Assembly (NCBI GenBank): GCA_029260165.1
Contig: JAJDDT010000116.1
Span: forward strand, 64,001 to 120,474
Length of the DNA: 56,474 nucleotides
DNA from: Phycisphaerae bacterium
GTDB taxonomy: Bacteria > Planctomycetota > Phycisphaerae > UBA1845
Reading direction: 5' to 3'
Both the position numbers and the translations under genes were made by a program. Shown piece by piece: positions 1-8,308 of this stretch (position 1 is its first letter; each line of letters opens with the position of its first letter). The notes beneath the pieces were generated by a model, which made no database searches, was not told where the DNA came from, and saw nothing but the letters and a program-made list of their open reading frames with translations.

Positions 1-82
1 CCAACGCAAGCACATCACGCATCGCCTGACTGGCTGCGACAATATCGGGCGTTTGAGATGTCATCCGTTCCGACGTGGACAT
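1..82 (-). CDS. N-terminus of a possible sigma-54-type activator (cut by window edge)
   Basis: Reading leftwards from an ATG at 82 there is an open frame of 27 codons that runs off the window. A second in-frame ATG lies at 64. The segment DIVAASQAMRDVLALA resembles the opening of the AAA+ domain of NtrC/PspF-like sigma-54 activators, where a serine-x-x-methionine stretch precedes the Walker A loop. Walker A and GAFTGA are outside the window, so the family call is inference. No clear Shine-Dalgarno precedes either start. It could also be an unrelated protein with a similar helix. Confidence 0.4.
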   Translation of the reverse strand, partial: MSTSERMTSQTPDIVAASQAMRDVLAL

Positions 83-170
83 GTGATTGTTTATAGATCG
101 GGAATCCCCCCCGGTCCAACCAATGGTCAATTCCCCCTGGCTGGACCGATAACGCTTCAAAAAGCCGCGA

Positions 171-205
171 GCGATCGCGTTGCCCCCTGTGGGCGGCGCG
201 ATCGC
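171..205. repeat. Inverted repeat with 9-bp arms in the first intergenic region
   Basis: The arms GCGATCGCG (171-179) and CGCGATCGC (197-205) are exact reverse complements separated by 17 bases. Each contains the octamer GCGATCGC. The repeat sits between the truncated gene at 1-82 and the 3' end of the methyltransferase at 330. It could form a hairpin, but no T-run follows on either strand, so it is not an obvious intrinsic terminator. Nothing else was recognised in 83-329. Confidence 0.5.
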
Positions 206-329
206 AGGTGAAAGTATTTCGTTTTTCAGTTACCCGCACACCGTGATGTTGCAGGTATCAGTTGTGTCCCGCCGAAATGGTCATGTACCCCGTTGGCAGG
301 CTTGGGGGTTCTCGGGGAAACCGACCCGT

Positions 330-1058
330 TTACCGGGCCTTGCGCGCCACGAACCCAACATGGCCGGGATGCAGGTCCATCCTCCCGTAGCGACGCACCG
401 TTCGCACGCGAAAACCGATGGATCGAAGATCGCCGGCAAGGGCGCTGCTCCGATACAGCTTCAACCGGTGCGTTTCCATGGTACGCCGATACAGTTTTCC
501 GGCCTTGCGAAACGTGACGATTCGTCGGGTCAGTGTCGATGTTTTCCTGTTTTCGTCGATCGTCAGCAGAATGGACCAGTCCCCGCCCTCGAAGTGTCGC
601 TGTGCAGGCCCCATACCTCGTCCCGGCTCAGCCACGTCAAAAATGAACAATCCGCCCGGATCCAGGCACGCGTAAACACGCCGAAAAAGCTGTTTGAGCG
701 CGCGCCGACTCACCCGCCCATCGAACAGATAATTCAGGCATTCACCGGTACTGGTAACCGCATCGCATCCGGGTAGATCAACATCCAGAAAGGAACCACA
801 AACAAACCGCGCCCCGGGTGCCTGCCCCCGCGCGATCGAAATCATAGCACACGACTGATCAATTCCCGTTACGTCAAATCCCCGCCGGACGAGTTGTCTT
901 GCGAGAAGTCCACTGCCGCATCCCAGATCGACCACTCGCCGCCCACCATTTCCGAATCTGCGCACATTCTCAACGATAAACGGAACCGCCCCCCTGGCGA
1001 AGCTATCAAATCCGACATGATGAATGTATGCTAGGTCCGGTTCGTAGTTTTCCCGCAT
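330..1058 (-). CDS. Class I SAM-dependent methyltransferase
   Basis: A 242-residue cytosolic methyltransferase of the Rossmann type. Motif I is clear near residue 43 (VVDLGCGSGLLA), followed by an acidic motif II region (VTGIDQS), a motif III-like region (FVCGSFLDVDLPGCDAV) and a post-motif DPGGLFIFDV strand. These features bind S-adenosylmethionine; the methyl acceptor cannot be read from the sequence. The gene follows moaA on the same strand after about 60 bp, so it may be the last gene of that cluster. The ATG at 1058 fits the fold, since motif I falls at the usual distance. No membrane segment or signal peptide is visible. Confidence 0.85.
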   Translation of the reverse strand: MRENYEPDLAYIHHVGFDSFARGAVPFIVENVRRFGNGGRRVVDLGCGSGLLARQLVRRGFDVTGIDQSCAMISIARGQAPGARFVCGSFLDVDLPGCDAVTSTGECLNYLFDGRVSRRALKQLFRRVYACLDPGGLFIFDVAEPGRGMGPAQRHFEGGDWSILLTIDENRKTSTLTRRIVTFRKAGKLYRRTMETHRLKLYRSSALAGDLRSIGFRVRTVRRYGRMDLHPGHVGFVARKAR

Positions 1059-1120
1059 GACCGGATATCCATCCCTTTGTCATCGCCATCCCGCCCCTGA
1101 AACCGGAACATGGTCGCGCG

Positions 1121-2146
1121 TCAACCGCCGCGCGCGTGCATCTCAAGACGGGGATCCCGTCGCAACTCCGATACGGAAACAAACGTCCCGCGCTGTGGAT
1201 CAATCGTTCGCTGTTCAGCCCCACGATCGATGCGTCCGGACCATCGCGCCCGAATCAAATCGGTCATCGCCCCCATGTCCGCACCTCGTCGCAACGGGGC
1301 TTTCAGATCGAAACCAGAGCGAGCGTACAAACAGGTGTACCACTGACCATCCGCCGTGATCCGGCTCCGGTCGCACTGACCACAAAACGGGGAGGTCGTC
1401 GACGCAATCACCCCGAACGTGGTGCCGTCGGCAAGCTCGAAGCGATTGGCTGGTGCCCGCTTATCCGACGAAACCTCCACAACCGAACCGAATTCAGTTT
1501 CCATCAATCCCAGGATTTCCTGCCGCGACACGACGACATCCCCCGACCACCGCGTCGCTCCACCAACGTCCATGTATTCGATAAACCGTATTTCGGCACC
1601 GGTCTGCCGACCAAACCGAACCATGTCAGCCAACTCATCGTCATTCACCCCACGGATCACGACCATGTTGATCTTCAGGTTTGAAACACCCGCCTCAACA
1701 ACAGCGTCAATTCCCGCCAATGCAGCCGACAACTGATCCGAACCTGTCAGTCGCAGATATCGATCCGAATTCAACGTGTCCAGACTCACCGTCACCCGAT
1801 TCAGCCCCGCCCGTGTCAACGACGAAACCTGATCAGCCAGCAGCACCCCGTTCGTCGTCAGTGCGATGTCATCGAACCGACCCATGTCGGACAACATCGA
1901 AACAAACGTCGGCAAATCCCGACGAATCAGCGGTTCACCCCCGGTCAGCCGAACCTTCGTTACCCCAAGCTCCGCGAACGCCTCAGCCACCAACGCCAAT
2001 TCCTCGTACGAGAGAATCTCCGACCGTGGAATCCAGTCATAGTTCGCCTCCGGCATGCAATACTGACAGCGCAGGTTGCACCGATCCGTCACGGAAATCC
2101 GCAACGACCCCAACGGTCGTCCATGCTCGTCCAGCGTTAATCCCAT
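1121..2146 (-). CDS. moaA: GTP 3',8-cyclase MoaA (molybdenum cofactor, first step)
   Basis: A radical SAM enzyme of 341 residues that converts GTP to 3',8-cyclo-GTP, the first step of molybdopterin synthesis. The N-terminal cluster motif CNLRCQYC sits near residue 23, followed by the SAM-binding LTGGEPLIRRDL and the TTNG segment. The C-terminal second 4Fe-4S site is present as CGQCDRSR with a further cysteine in WYTCLYA. Length and order match the family. The C-terminus lacks the double-glycine tail typical of many MoaA proteins and ends in RGG at best. The ATG at 2146 lies 9 bp after the moaD stop, with GGAGG inside the end of moaD, which suggests translational coupling. Confidence 0.95.
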   Translation of the reverse strand: MGLTLDEHGRPLGSLRISVTDRCNLRCQYCMPEANYDWIPRSEILSYEELALVAEAFAELGVTKVRLTGGEPLIRRDLPTFVSMLSDMGRFDDIALTTNGVLLADQVSSLTRAGLNRVTVSLDTLNSDRYLRLTGSDQLSAALAGIDAVVEAGVSNLKINMVVIRGVNDDELADMVRFGRQTGAEIRFIEYMDVGGATRWSGDVVVSRQEILGLMETEFGSVVEVSSDKRAPANRFELADGTTFGVIASTTSPFCGQCDRSRITADGQWYTCLYARSGFDLKAPLRRGADMGAMTDLIRARWSGRIDRGAEQRTIDPQRGTFVSVSELRRDPRLEMHARGG

Positions 2147-2155
2147 GCTCTGATT

Positions 2156-2431
2156 CTAACCTCCGGACACCGCCTGCATAAAGAGCAACGAATCACCCGA
2201 TACCAGCGGCACGTCCAGATCGTCAAGCCAACGCGTGTTGGTCCCGTTGTGAAAACAAAGGACATGCTCACGCAACGCCCCGGATTCGTCAAACAGGTGC
2301 AACGCCAATGTCGGACGTATTTCGACGATGGCATCCAACGCTCCGGAAATCGTGTTCGCGTCAACCGTCAGGGTATCCCCCTGACCGACCTGCGCTAACA
2401 GGCCTGGCAACTGAATATCAACCGTCACCAT
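2156..2431 (-). CDS. MoaD/ThiS-family ubiquitin-like sulfur carrier
   Basis: A 91-residue beta-grasp protein ending in SGG, the exposed double glycine that is adenylated and thiocarboxylated in MoaD and ThiS. The body (VDIQLPGLLAQVGQG, later PLVSGDSLLFMQAVSGG) follows the MoaD pattern of an N-terminal strand and a final gDxLxxxPxxxGG-like strand. GTG at 2434 and ATG at 2431 are both possible starts; the ATG is preferred. The gene lies between a BNR propeller and moaA. It may supply sulfur to molybdopterin, but no MoaE is present in the window, so a different sulfur-transfer role with the neighbouring propeller cannot be excluded. Confidence 0.85.
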   Translation of the reverse strand: MVTVDIQLPGLLAQVGQGDTLTVDANTISGALDAIVEIRPTLALHLFDESGALREHVLCFHNGTNTRWLDDLDVPLVSGDSLLFMQAVSGG

Positions 2432-2437
2432 CACCGA

Positions 2438-3496
2438 CTACCCGTCCACATACGCATCGACGCACAGAACGCGAGGCAATCGACAGGGCAACGATTTCCA
2501 CGACGCCCCGCAATCAACAGACACATAAACACTGCCCGACGTTGTTCCAAAATAGACCCCGCACGGATCCAGATGATCCGTCACCATCGCGCCTCGCAAA
2601 ACACCCTCGTACGAATGACAGGTTGGAAGCCCGTCACGCATCTCCTCCCAACGGTTCCCGCGGTCAGTCGATCGACAGATGCAAAGCCGACCCTCCTTCG
2701 GCAGGCGATACTCGTCGCTTTCCTGTGGCGCCGCAAACAGCGTTTCCGTCTGCGAATCCATCGCGATGGGAAAACCGAAACCGGACGGCAACCCCTCCTC
2801 GTTCCGCTCCCAGTGATCCCCGCCATCGGTCGATCGAAACATCCCGACATGATCCTGCCGATAGATCCGGTTCGCATCCGTCGGCGATGCCACCAGGCCA
2901 TGCACGCAATACCCGATGTCCGGGTGGTCCTTGTCCTCCAATATAACCGGGATCCCGTCATTTTTGGCTTGCCAGCTCTCACCACCATCATCCGAGCGAA
3001 AAACCCCGACGGCTGAAATCCCACACCAGAGTCGCTTGGGATTCGTCGGATCGATCAGAATCGAATGCGCGCAAAGACCGCCCGCACCCGGACACCACGC
3101 CCCACGCGTCGCGTGTTCGTTCAACCCCGCCACCGGTGACCATATATCCCCGCCATCGGTGCTCCTGAACAGACCTGCCTCGTCGACGCCGGCGTAGATG
3201 GAATCCCCGTTTGCGACGATGCGCCAAATCTGGTTCATCTTCCTTCCACCGTCCCTGGGATACTGCGGGCTTTGGTTGGCCTGTTTCCACTCCCCGAGCG
3301 GGTCGTTCGCACGGTGGATCGCAGAACCATAAACGTCGCTGGCTGTCCCGACGAGAAATGTTCCATCCCGATCGCGCGCCGACGTCGTCACCTTCCAGCC
3401 CTTGAATATCGGACCTTCAATTTTCCAGTCCTGTCGGTCCGAAGAATGGATCACGAATCCGCCCTTGGCTGTCCCCACAATCAGTCGTACGTTCAT
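2438..3496 (-). CDS. BNR/sialidase-like beta-propeller protein
   Basis: About 352 residues built from repeated blades carrying BNR/Asp-box signatures: FRSTDGGDIW, FRSDDGGESW, FRSTDGGDHW, CRSTDRGNRW and VSVDCGASW. Such propellers occur in sialidases, photosystem assembly factors and sortilin-like proteins; the catalytic arginine triad and acid/base residues of true sialidases are not evident, so this is probably not a glycosidase. No signal peptide is visible, which suggests a cytosolic protein. The start at 3496 is preferred because GGGAG lies 9 bases upstream; an in-frame codon at 3529 falls inside an inverted repeat. The stop is followed within 10 bp by moaD, so the two are probably cotranscribed and functionally linked. 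Confidence 0.8.
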   Translation of the reverse strand: MNVRLIVGTAKGGFVIHSSDRQDWKIEGPIFKGWKVTTSARDRDGTFLVGTASDVYGSAIHRANDPLGEWKQANQSPQYPRDGGRKMNQIWRIVANGDSIYAGVDEAGLFRSTDGGDIWSPVAGLNEHATRGAWCPGAGGLCAHSILIDPTNPKRLWCGISAVGVFRSDDGGESWQAKNDGIPVILEDKDHPDIGYCVHGLVASPTDANRIYRQDHVGMFRSTDGGDHWERNEEGLPSGFGFPIAMDSQTETLFAAPQESDEYRLPKEGRLCICRSTDRGNRWEEMRDGLPTCHSYEGVLRGAMVTDHLDPCGVYFGTTSGSVYVSVDCGASWKSLPCRLPRVLCVDAYVDG

Positions 3497-3523
3497 GATT
3501 CGACTCCCTTGGTCGTTTCGTTG

Positions 3524-3537
3524 GTTCACCTGTGAAC
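3524..3537. promoter_or_regulatory. Inverted repeat upstream of the BNR-moaD-moaA cluster
   Basis: GTTCAC and GTGAAC face each other with a 2-bp centre, giving a 14-bp perfect dyad. It lies 28 bp upstream of the preferred BNR start and downstream of the sigma-factor gene on the same strand. Size and position suit an operator for a dimeric repressor or activator, but no regulator is known and no -10/-35 pair was identified next to it. Confidence 0.35.
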
Positions 3538-3580
3538 TCCGCCGTCGTCGCTTCTGCTACGTGGTGCGAAACGCGCTGTC

Positions 3581-4219
3581 TCAATCATTTTCCCGATCCT
3601 GTTTGCCAGGCTCTGAAAGTTCAATAGTTTCTGAAGAGTCAGTGCGCGTCGGACGCAGAAAAGTCGTCAGATAGGCTGCCTCCGCCTCAAATTCCTCGTG
3701 CGTCGAGCACGTTGTCGCGATTTCCCGTCGAATTATCGCAATCAGCTTGCGTCGTGCGATCCAGAGCCGATGCCGATTTTGCGACTGCCCCGCCAAATGA
3801 CCACACAACACCAGGTAATAGGGCGATTTTGTGTCCCGAAGCTCGTCAATGGCGGATTGGGCGAGATGGAGAATCCAGGGGCGATCAAAATCCGGATCAC
3901 GCGTTTCCGCCCGCCAATCCTCGGTTTCCAGCGACACTTCACGCCGACGACGATGTCGATCGATCATCAATCGCTGCGCAATGGTCAGCAGCAGACTCCG
4001 AAATCGTCCACGGGCTGGATCCGCCCTGGTTAAAGTGTCACTTCTCAGGATGCGGACAAACAAGTCCTGACAGATTTCGTCCGCATCCGCATCGCTGACG
4101 CCTTTTCTCAGCAGGAAGTCACGAATCAAGGGACGGTAGCGCTCGGCAAACCGTGTCAGGGCGGCCGGATCGCGATCCCCTGCCTGGCGAATGGTTGTCC
4201 ACATCGTCGTCGGAAACAT
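3581..4219 (-). CDS. ECF-type RNA polymerase sigma factor
   Basis: A 212-residue sigma-70-family protein. Region 2 is clear: LIRDFLLRKGVSDADADEICQD leads into LFVRIL, and FRSLLLTIAQRLMIDRHRRRR matches the region 2.3-2.4 pattern for promoter melting and -10 recognition. The C-terminal region 4 is divergent (HRLWIARRKLIAIIRREIATT) but keeps a helix-turn-helix-like positive stretch. This resembles the planctomycete ECF types genetically paired with protein kinases, and the neighbour starting at 4277 on the other strand is such a kinase. ATG 4219 is preferred over the GTG at 4222. No anti-sigma gene is adjacent, so control by phosphorylation is a reasonable inference. Confidence 0.85.
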   Translation of the reverse strand: MFPTTMWTTIRQAGDRDPAALTRFAERYRPLIRDFLLRKGVSDADADEICQDLFVRILRSDTLTRADPARGRFRSLLLTIAQRLMIDRHRRRREVSLETEDWRAETRDPDFDRPWILHLAQSAIDELRDTKSPYYLVLCGHLAGQSQNRHRLWIARRKLIAIIRREIATTCSTHEEFEAEAAYLTTFLRPTRTDSSETIELSEPGKQDREND

Positions 4220-4276
4220 CACCCACGCATCTTCCCATTTGTGGCGTTACCGGGGCTGCGGTTAATCTGGTACGCG

Positions 4277-6418
4277 ATGACATCGAGCGAAAACATTCTG
4301 ACACAAGCCATCACGCAGGATCTGTTCGGTCTCGTCGGCCTGTCCGAGCCGACCGAAATCAGCGTACCGGACAAATACGATCTCGTTAAGTGTCTGGGGC
4401 GTGGTGGTTTTGGTGTGGTCTATCTTGCGACAGACAAGACGCTGGATCGGCCTGTTGCGTTGAAATTTCTCAACGATGCTCGTCCCATGGACATCGAACG
4501 GTTTCGCCGCGAAGCTCGTTTCACGGCGAGGCTGGAAAACCCCGCCATCGTTCGCATCTACGAATTCGGCGAAACAAACGGTCAGCCTTACATCGCGATG
4601 CAGTACGTCGACGGCGGGAACCTGGCAGACGCGAATCTCGGATTGACGGACACCATTCGCGTTATGCGCGATGTTGCGACCGCGCTGGCGCACGCTCACC
4701 GCGAGGGCATCGTCCACCGCGATTTCAAACCCGCCAACGTCCTGGTCGATCGGTCCGGCAGGGCGTTCATCACCGATTTCGGGATCGCCCGCGACCTGAC
4801 CGGATCGTCCGGCGCGACGATCAGCCATGACGGTGCGGTCATGGGCACCCCTGCGCTCATGCCCCCCGAACAAGCTCGCGGAGAACTGCATTCCATAGAC
4901 GCGCGGTCTGACATTTACGCGTTTGGTGCGAGCCTGTATCTGCTTCTGTGCGGGCGATACCCGTTTAATGGTGACAATCTTGTCGATGTGCTGCACGCCG
5001 TCATCCACGACGATCCACCCATGCCCCGCTCGGTCAACTCGACTATTCCGCGTGCGATCGAGACGAGCATCCTCAAGTGTATGCAGAAACAACGATGCCA
5101 GCGCTACCGGACCATTTGCGAGGTTCGCGACGAGTTGGACACATTTCTGGAGGGTGGCGAGGGTTCCTGCCGATCGTCGGCGTGGTTTCGAAAACTGGTT
5201 GGCGCCAGGCCTGTCGAGACGTCGTCCGATTCGGATGTTTTTCAAACCCTGGGAATCGAGATTCATCGCGAGCTGGCCAACTGGGACGCGACGCTGTACC
5301 GCGTGTCGCGAAGCATCCATCGTTACTATCCGCAACTGGACGCGATTGTTGATCGTCTCACGCAGATACTGTCTGATCGTCCGGATGTCGCGTGGGCGCG
5401 GTTTTATCGGGGGATGGCGTTGTTTCGCCGCGGCAGGCTGGATGATGCGCTGGACGATATGGAACGCACGATTGATCGGCTCGCGAATCAAGCCACTGCG
5501 CAATTCGAGATGGGCAGGTTGTATCTGGCGATGTTTTTGCGCGAGCATGAGCAGGCCCACAAACACATCAGCAAGTCGGGAATGAGACACCATCTGGGTG
5601 AATCGCGAGACCGGTTGCGACAGGCGGAGGTCGCGTTGCGTGAGACGGCTCGGTTGAAAAAAGATGTTCTTCCGTGGCAGGCGGACCTAGCGCGGGCGGT
5701 GGGGCGGTTGGCGGATCAGGACGCCGATGGTTGCATCGATATTTGCGATTGCATGCTGGCTGACGATCCTGATCTTGAGGAGGTCTGGAAACTTCGCGGG
5801 GACGCGATGCGTCTGGCTGGGAGGGAGCCGTTTGAAAGCTACGAGCGGGCGTTGAGTGTTCGCCGCAGTTTTTTCGAGGCAGCGATTGCGGCGGCCAATG
5901 CCTATTTTGAACGCGACGAAATCGAAAAGGGTCGGCAGTCGCTCGAGCAGGCGTTGCACATCCATCCCGAAAACGTCGAGTCCCTCGCGATGTTGGCCCG
6001 TTCCTGTCTGCTCGAATCGCGCACGGCCAGGGAAGCAAAAATACCGCTGATCGAGCGGGGTCTCAAACACGTCGATCATGCGCTGACTCTTGGCGACGGG
6101 GGTTACGATTTGTTTGTCACGCGCGCGGAATTGCTGATGGAAAAGTCGCGTGCCGTCGCGTCGCCGGGTTTAATGACCGACGCGATTGCGGCGTTGTCCT
6201 CTGCGAAATCATTCCCCGGTTGCGAGAATCGGATCAATTTTCTGACCGCCAACGCGATGGTCGAACGCGTCGAATCGGGGGGTGGCGAAAATTCCGAAGA
6301 GGAATTGAGACGCGTGGTTGTCATGGGCGAATCGGTCATCGCGAAAGAACCGGATCAGGCCTTCTGGACCGGCATCATCGACCGTGCCAACGTGTTGCTG
6401 GGCAAACGGGAGAATTAG
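4277..6418 (+). CDS. Ser/Thr protein kinase with C-terminal TPR-like region
   Basis: About 713 residues. The Hanks-type kinase domain occupies roughly the first 290: glycine loop GRGGFGVV, lysine in VALKFL, catalytic HRDFKPANVLV, magnesium-binding DFGIA, an MPPEQ motif in place of APE, and the DIYAFGASLYLLLCGRYPF segment. All catalytic residues are present, so it should be active. The rest contains repeated helical pairs (ARFYRGMALFRRGRLDDALDDM, LEEVWKLRGDAMRLAG, SFFEAAIAAANAYFER) typical of TPR scaffolds that recruit partners. No membrane segment is obvious, so it is probably cytosolic. It is divergent from an ECF sigma gene about 57 bp away, which suggests a kinase-sigma signalling pair. 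The start at ATG 4277 is favoured over an in-frame upstream start at 4241. Confidence 0.9.
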   Translation: MTSSENILTQAITQDLFGLVGLSEPTEISVPDKYDLVKCLGRGGFGVVYLATDKTLDRPVALKFLNDARPMDIERFRREARFTARLENPAIVRIYEFGETNGQPYIAMQYVDGGNLADANLGLTDTIRVMRDVATALAHAHREGIVHRDFKPANVLVDRSGRAFITDFGIARDLTGSSGATISHDGAVMGTPALMPPEQARGELHSIDARSDIYAFGASLYLLLCGRYPFNGDNLVDVLHAVIHDDPPMPRSVNSTIPRAIETSILKCMQKQRCQRYRTICEVRDELDTFLEGGEGSCRSSAWFRKLVGARPVETSSDSDVFQTLGIEIHRELANWDATLYRVSRSIHRYYPQLDAIVDRLTQILSDRPDVAWARFYRGMALFRRGRLDDALDDMERTIDRLANQATAQFEMGRLYLAMFLREHEQAHKHISKSGMRHHLGESRDRLRQAEVALRETARLKKDVLPWQADLARAVGRLADQDADGCIDICDCMLADDPDLEEVWKLRGDAMRLAGREPFESYERALSVRRSFFEAAIAAANAYFERDEIEKGRQSLEQALHIHPENVESLAMLARSCLLESRTAREAKIPLIERGLKHVDHALTLGDGGYDLFVTRAELLMEKSRAVASPGLMTDAIAALSSAKSFPGCENRINFLTANAMVERVESGGGENSEEELRRVVVMGESVIAKEPDQAFWTGIIDRANVLLGKREN

Positions 6419-6427
6419 GCAACCCGG

Positions 6428-7126
6428 TCATTGCCAACCATGCTGTCCGATGAGTTTCACGAATCGGCAGGGAAACAGCTTTTTCCGGACGATTTTGTTA
6501 CGTTTCCGCGTGACGAGAATCAACACCTGCTCCTTCTCTCCGCCGACGGGCAGCACGAGCACACCTCCGTCTGTCAACTGTTCGACCAGTGGGTCGGGAA
6601 TCGTCGGGGCGCCGGCGGTCACAATGATCCCGTCGTAGGGTGCATGTTCCACCCACCCCGCAGTGCCGTCGCCGACCTGAAAGGTGACGTTGGACACGTT
6701 GAGTGTCGCGAGCATCTCCCTCGCTTTTTTTTGCAACGAGCCGATGCGTTCAATCGTCACCACCTCCCGCGCGAGTCGCGAGAGAATGGTCGTTTGATAG
6801 CCGCTCCCGGTTCCAATTTCCAGAATGCGATGGTGTGGCTGAATTTGAAGCTGAGCGGTCATTGACGCGACCATGAATGGCTGACTGATGGTCTGCCCCT
6901 CGGCGATTGGTAACGCCCGGTCCGCAAATGCCTGTTCCTGAAATCGCTCGGGGATGAATCGTTCGCGGGGAACTTTCGCCATCGCGTCGAGCACCCGTTT
7001 GTCTTGGATGCCGCGGGCGGCGATTTGATATCGCACCATTTCCAGACGTGCCGTCTGGTTCGGATCGGTTGTTTGACGTTTCGGTGTCAGTGTTCTGTCA
7101 CCATCATGCGGTCCAATGCCCACCAT
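6428..7126 (-). CDS. pcm: Protein-L-isoaspartate O-methyltransferase
   Basis: A 232-residue SAM-dependent repair enzyme that methylates isoaspartyl residues formed by protein ageing. Family hallmarks are present: RERFIPE, the substrate-recognition segment EGQTISQPFMVA, SAM motif I ILEIGTGSGYQTTIL, the motif VVTIERI, and the C-terminal LVLPVGG strand. The length matches bacterial Pcm with about 25 extra N-terminal residues; a start at the methionine of EMVRYQI is an alternative. It converges with the kinase gene (stops 10 bp apart) and lies downstream of ribD beyond a likely terminator, so it may have its own promoter. Confidence 0.95.
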   Translation of the reverse strand: MVGIGPHDGDRTLTPKRQTTDPNQTARLEMVRYQIAARGIQDKRVLDAMAKVPRERFIPERFQEQAFADRALPIAEGQTISQPFMVASMTAQLQIQPHHRILEIGTGSGYQTTILSRLAREVVTIERIGSLQKKAREMLATLNVSNVTFQVGDGTAGWVEHAPYDGIIVTAGAPTIPDPLVEQLTDGGVLVLPVGGEKEQVLILVTRKRNKIVRKKLFPCRFVKLIGQHGWQ

Positions 7127-7153
7127 CGTAGTCAGCGCGCAGGATTTGGGTAG

Positions 7154-7185
7154 AAAAAAATGACACCGTTTCCCGACTCGGGAAC
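7154..7185 (-). terminator. Intrinsic terminator after ribD
   Basis: Read on the minus strand, GTTCCCG and CGGGAA(A)C form a 7-bp stem with a short loop, followed after about seven bases by a run of seven T. It lies directly after the ribD stop at 7196 and before pcm. The gap between stem and T-run is longer than ideal, so efficiency may be moderate. Confidence 0.55.
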
Positions 7186-7195
7186 CGCGACAGAA

Positions 7196-8308
7196 TCAGC
7201 GGTTCTGGTCGTGCAGTCGAAACCGCCACAGCATGTCATTACCCATGCGCTGCGCGGTGATGTTGCGCGTATCGATCGCCTTTTCAAATGCAATGGATTG
7301 CTCGCGCTGACCGATGATTCGCGGAGATACGAACACGCATATTTCGTCGGCCAACCCCTGGTTGACAAACGACGTGTGCACGGCGGCTCCACCTTCGACG
7401 AGAAGGTTGGTCATCTGACGTTGTCCCGGTATTTCGAGCAATCGCGACAGATTCAGCCGTCCGCGCGAGAGAGGGCACGCAAGGACTTCAATTCCCTCTT
7501 GCCGCAGCCTGGCAGCCTTTTTGGATTTTGTTGCTCCCTGCGAGGCGAAAATAATGGTCGGCGTCTGCGCGGCGGTCCTGACGAGTGCGGCAGAAACGGG
7601 AATTCGAAGCCTTGAATCAAGCACGATGCGGGTGGCGGAACGGCGAATGGGAACATCGCGTGCGGTGAGCAACGGATCGTCGGACAGCACGGTTCCGATA
7701 CCGACGAGGATGCCGTCAACGCGCGCCCGCAACCTATGCACCCAACGGTGGGATTCTGCCCCGGAGATCGCCTTCGATTGATTCTTCGGTGTGCTGATTT
7801 TTCCATCAATGCTCTGGGCCCATTTTTGAATAACGTACGGGCGACGTTTGCCGAGAAGCGTTTCGTACGGGGCGTTCATCTCGCGCGACTCGTGTTCGAG
7901 GCATCCAATGTCCACCCTGATACCGACCTGACGCAATCGCCTGAACCCACGACCAGCCACATGCGGTCCGATATCTCCCGTCGCCGCGACGACGCGTTTG
8001 ATACCAGCCTCGATTAGCGCCTGTGTGCAAGGGGGTGTTTTCCCGTGGTGGCTGCATGGTTCCAATGTGACGTATGCGGTTGCGCCGGTGGTCTTGTTGT
8101 GTTGTTTGTCCGCGTGACCCAGTGCGTGGACCTCGGCATGGGGGCCGCCAAACCTGCGATGATATCCCTCACCAATCACCTTTCCACCTCGGACGAGTAC
8201 ACACCCCACCATCGGGTTAGGCTCGACACGTCCCTGTCCCCGACGGGCGAGCTGGATGGCGCGACGCATGAACGATTCGTCATGTTGTGAGAACCGAGGG
8301 GCAGTCAC
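7196..8308 (-). CDS. ribD: Bifunctional riboflavin biosynthesis deaminase/reductase RibD
   Basis: A 370-residue fusion carrying out the second and third steps of riboflavin synthesis: deamination of the pyrimidine ring and reduction of the ribose side chain. The N-terminal deaminase has PNPMVGCVLV, the zinc and catalytic HAEVHAL and TLEPCSHHGKTPPC. The C-terminal reductase has VGIGTVLSDDPLLTAR, RIVLDSRLRIP and the late LLVEGGAAVHTSF segment. Length is standard. The start is a GTG at 8308 overlapping the lspA stop by 4 bp (GTGA), which indicates coupling to lspA. No FMN riboswitch was seen upstream, and other rib genes are absent from the window. Confidence 0.96.
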   Translation of the reverse strand: MTAPRFSQHDESFMRRAIQLARRGQGRVEPNPMVGCVLVRGGKVIGEGYHRRFGGPHAEVHALGHADKQHNKTTGATAYVTLEPCSHHGKTPPCTQALIEAGIKRVVAATGDIGPHVAGRGFRRLRQVGIRVDIGCLEHESREMNAPYETLLGKRRPYVIQKWAQSIDGKISTPKNQSKAISGAESHRWVHRLRARVDGILVGIGTVLSDDPLLTARDVPIRRSATRIVLDSRLRIPVSAALVRTAAQTPTIIFASQGATKSKKAARLRQEGIEVLACPLSRGRLNLSRLLEIPGQRQMTNLLVEGGAAVHTSFVNQGLADEICVFVSPRIIGQREQSIAFEKAIDTRNITAQRMGNDMLWRFRLHDQNR

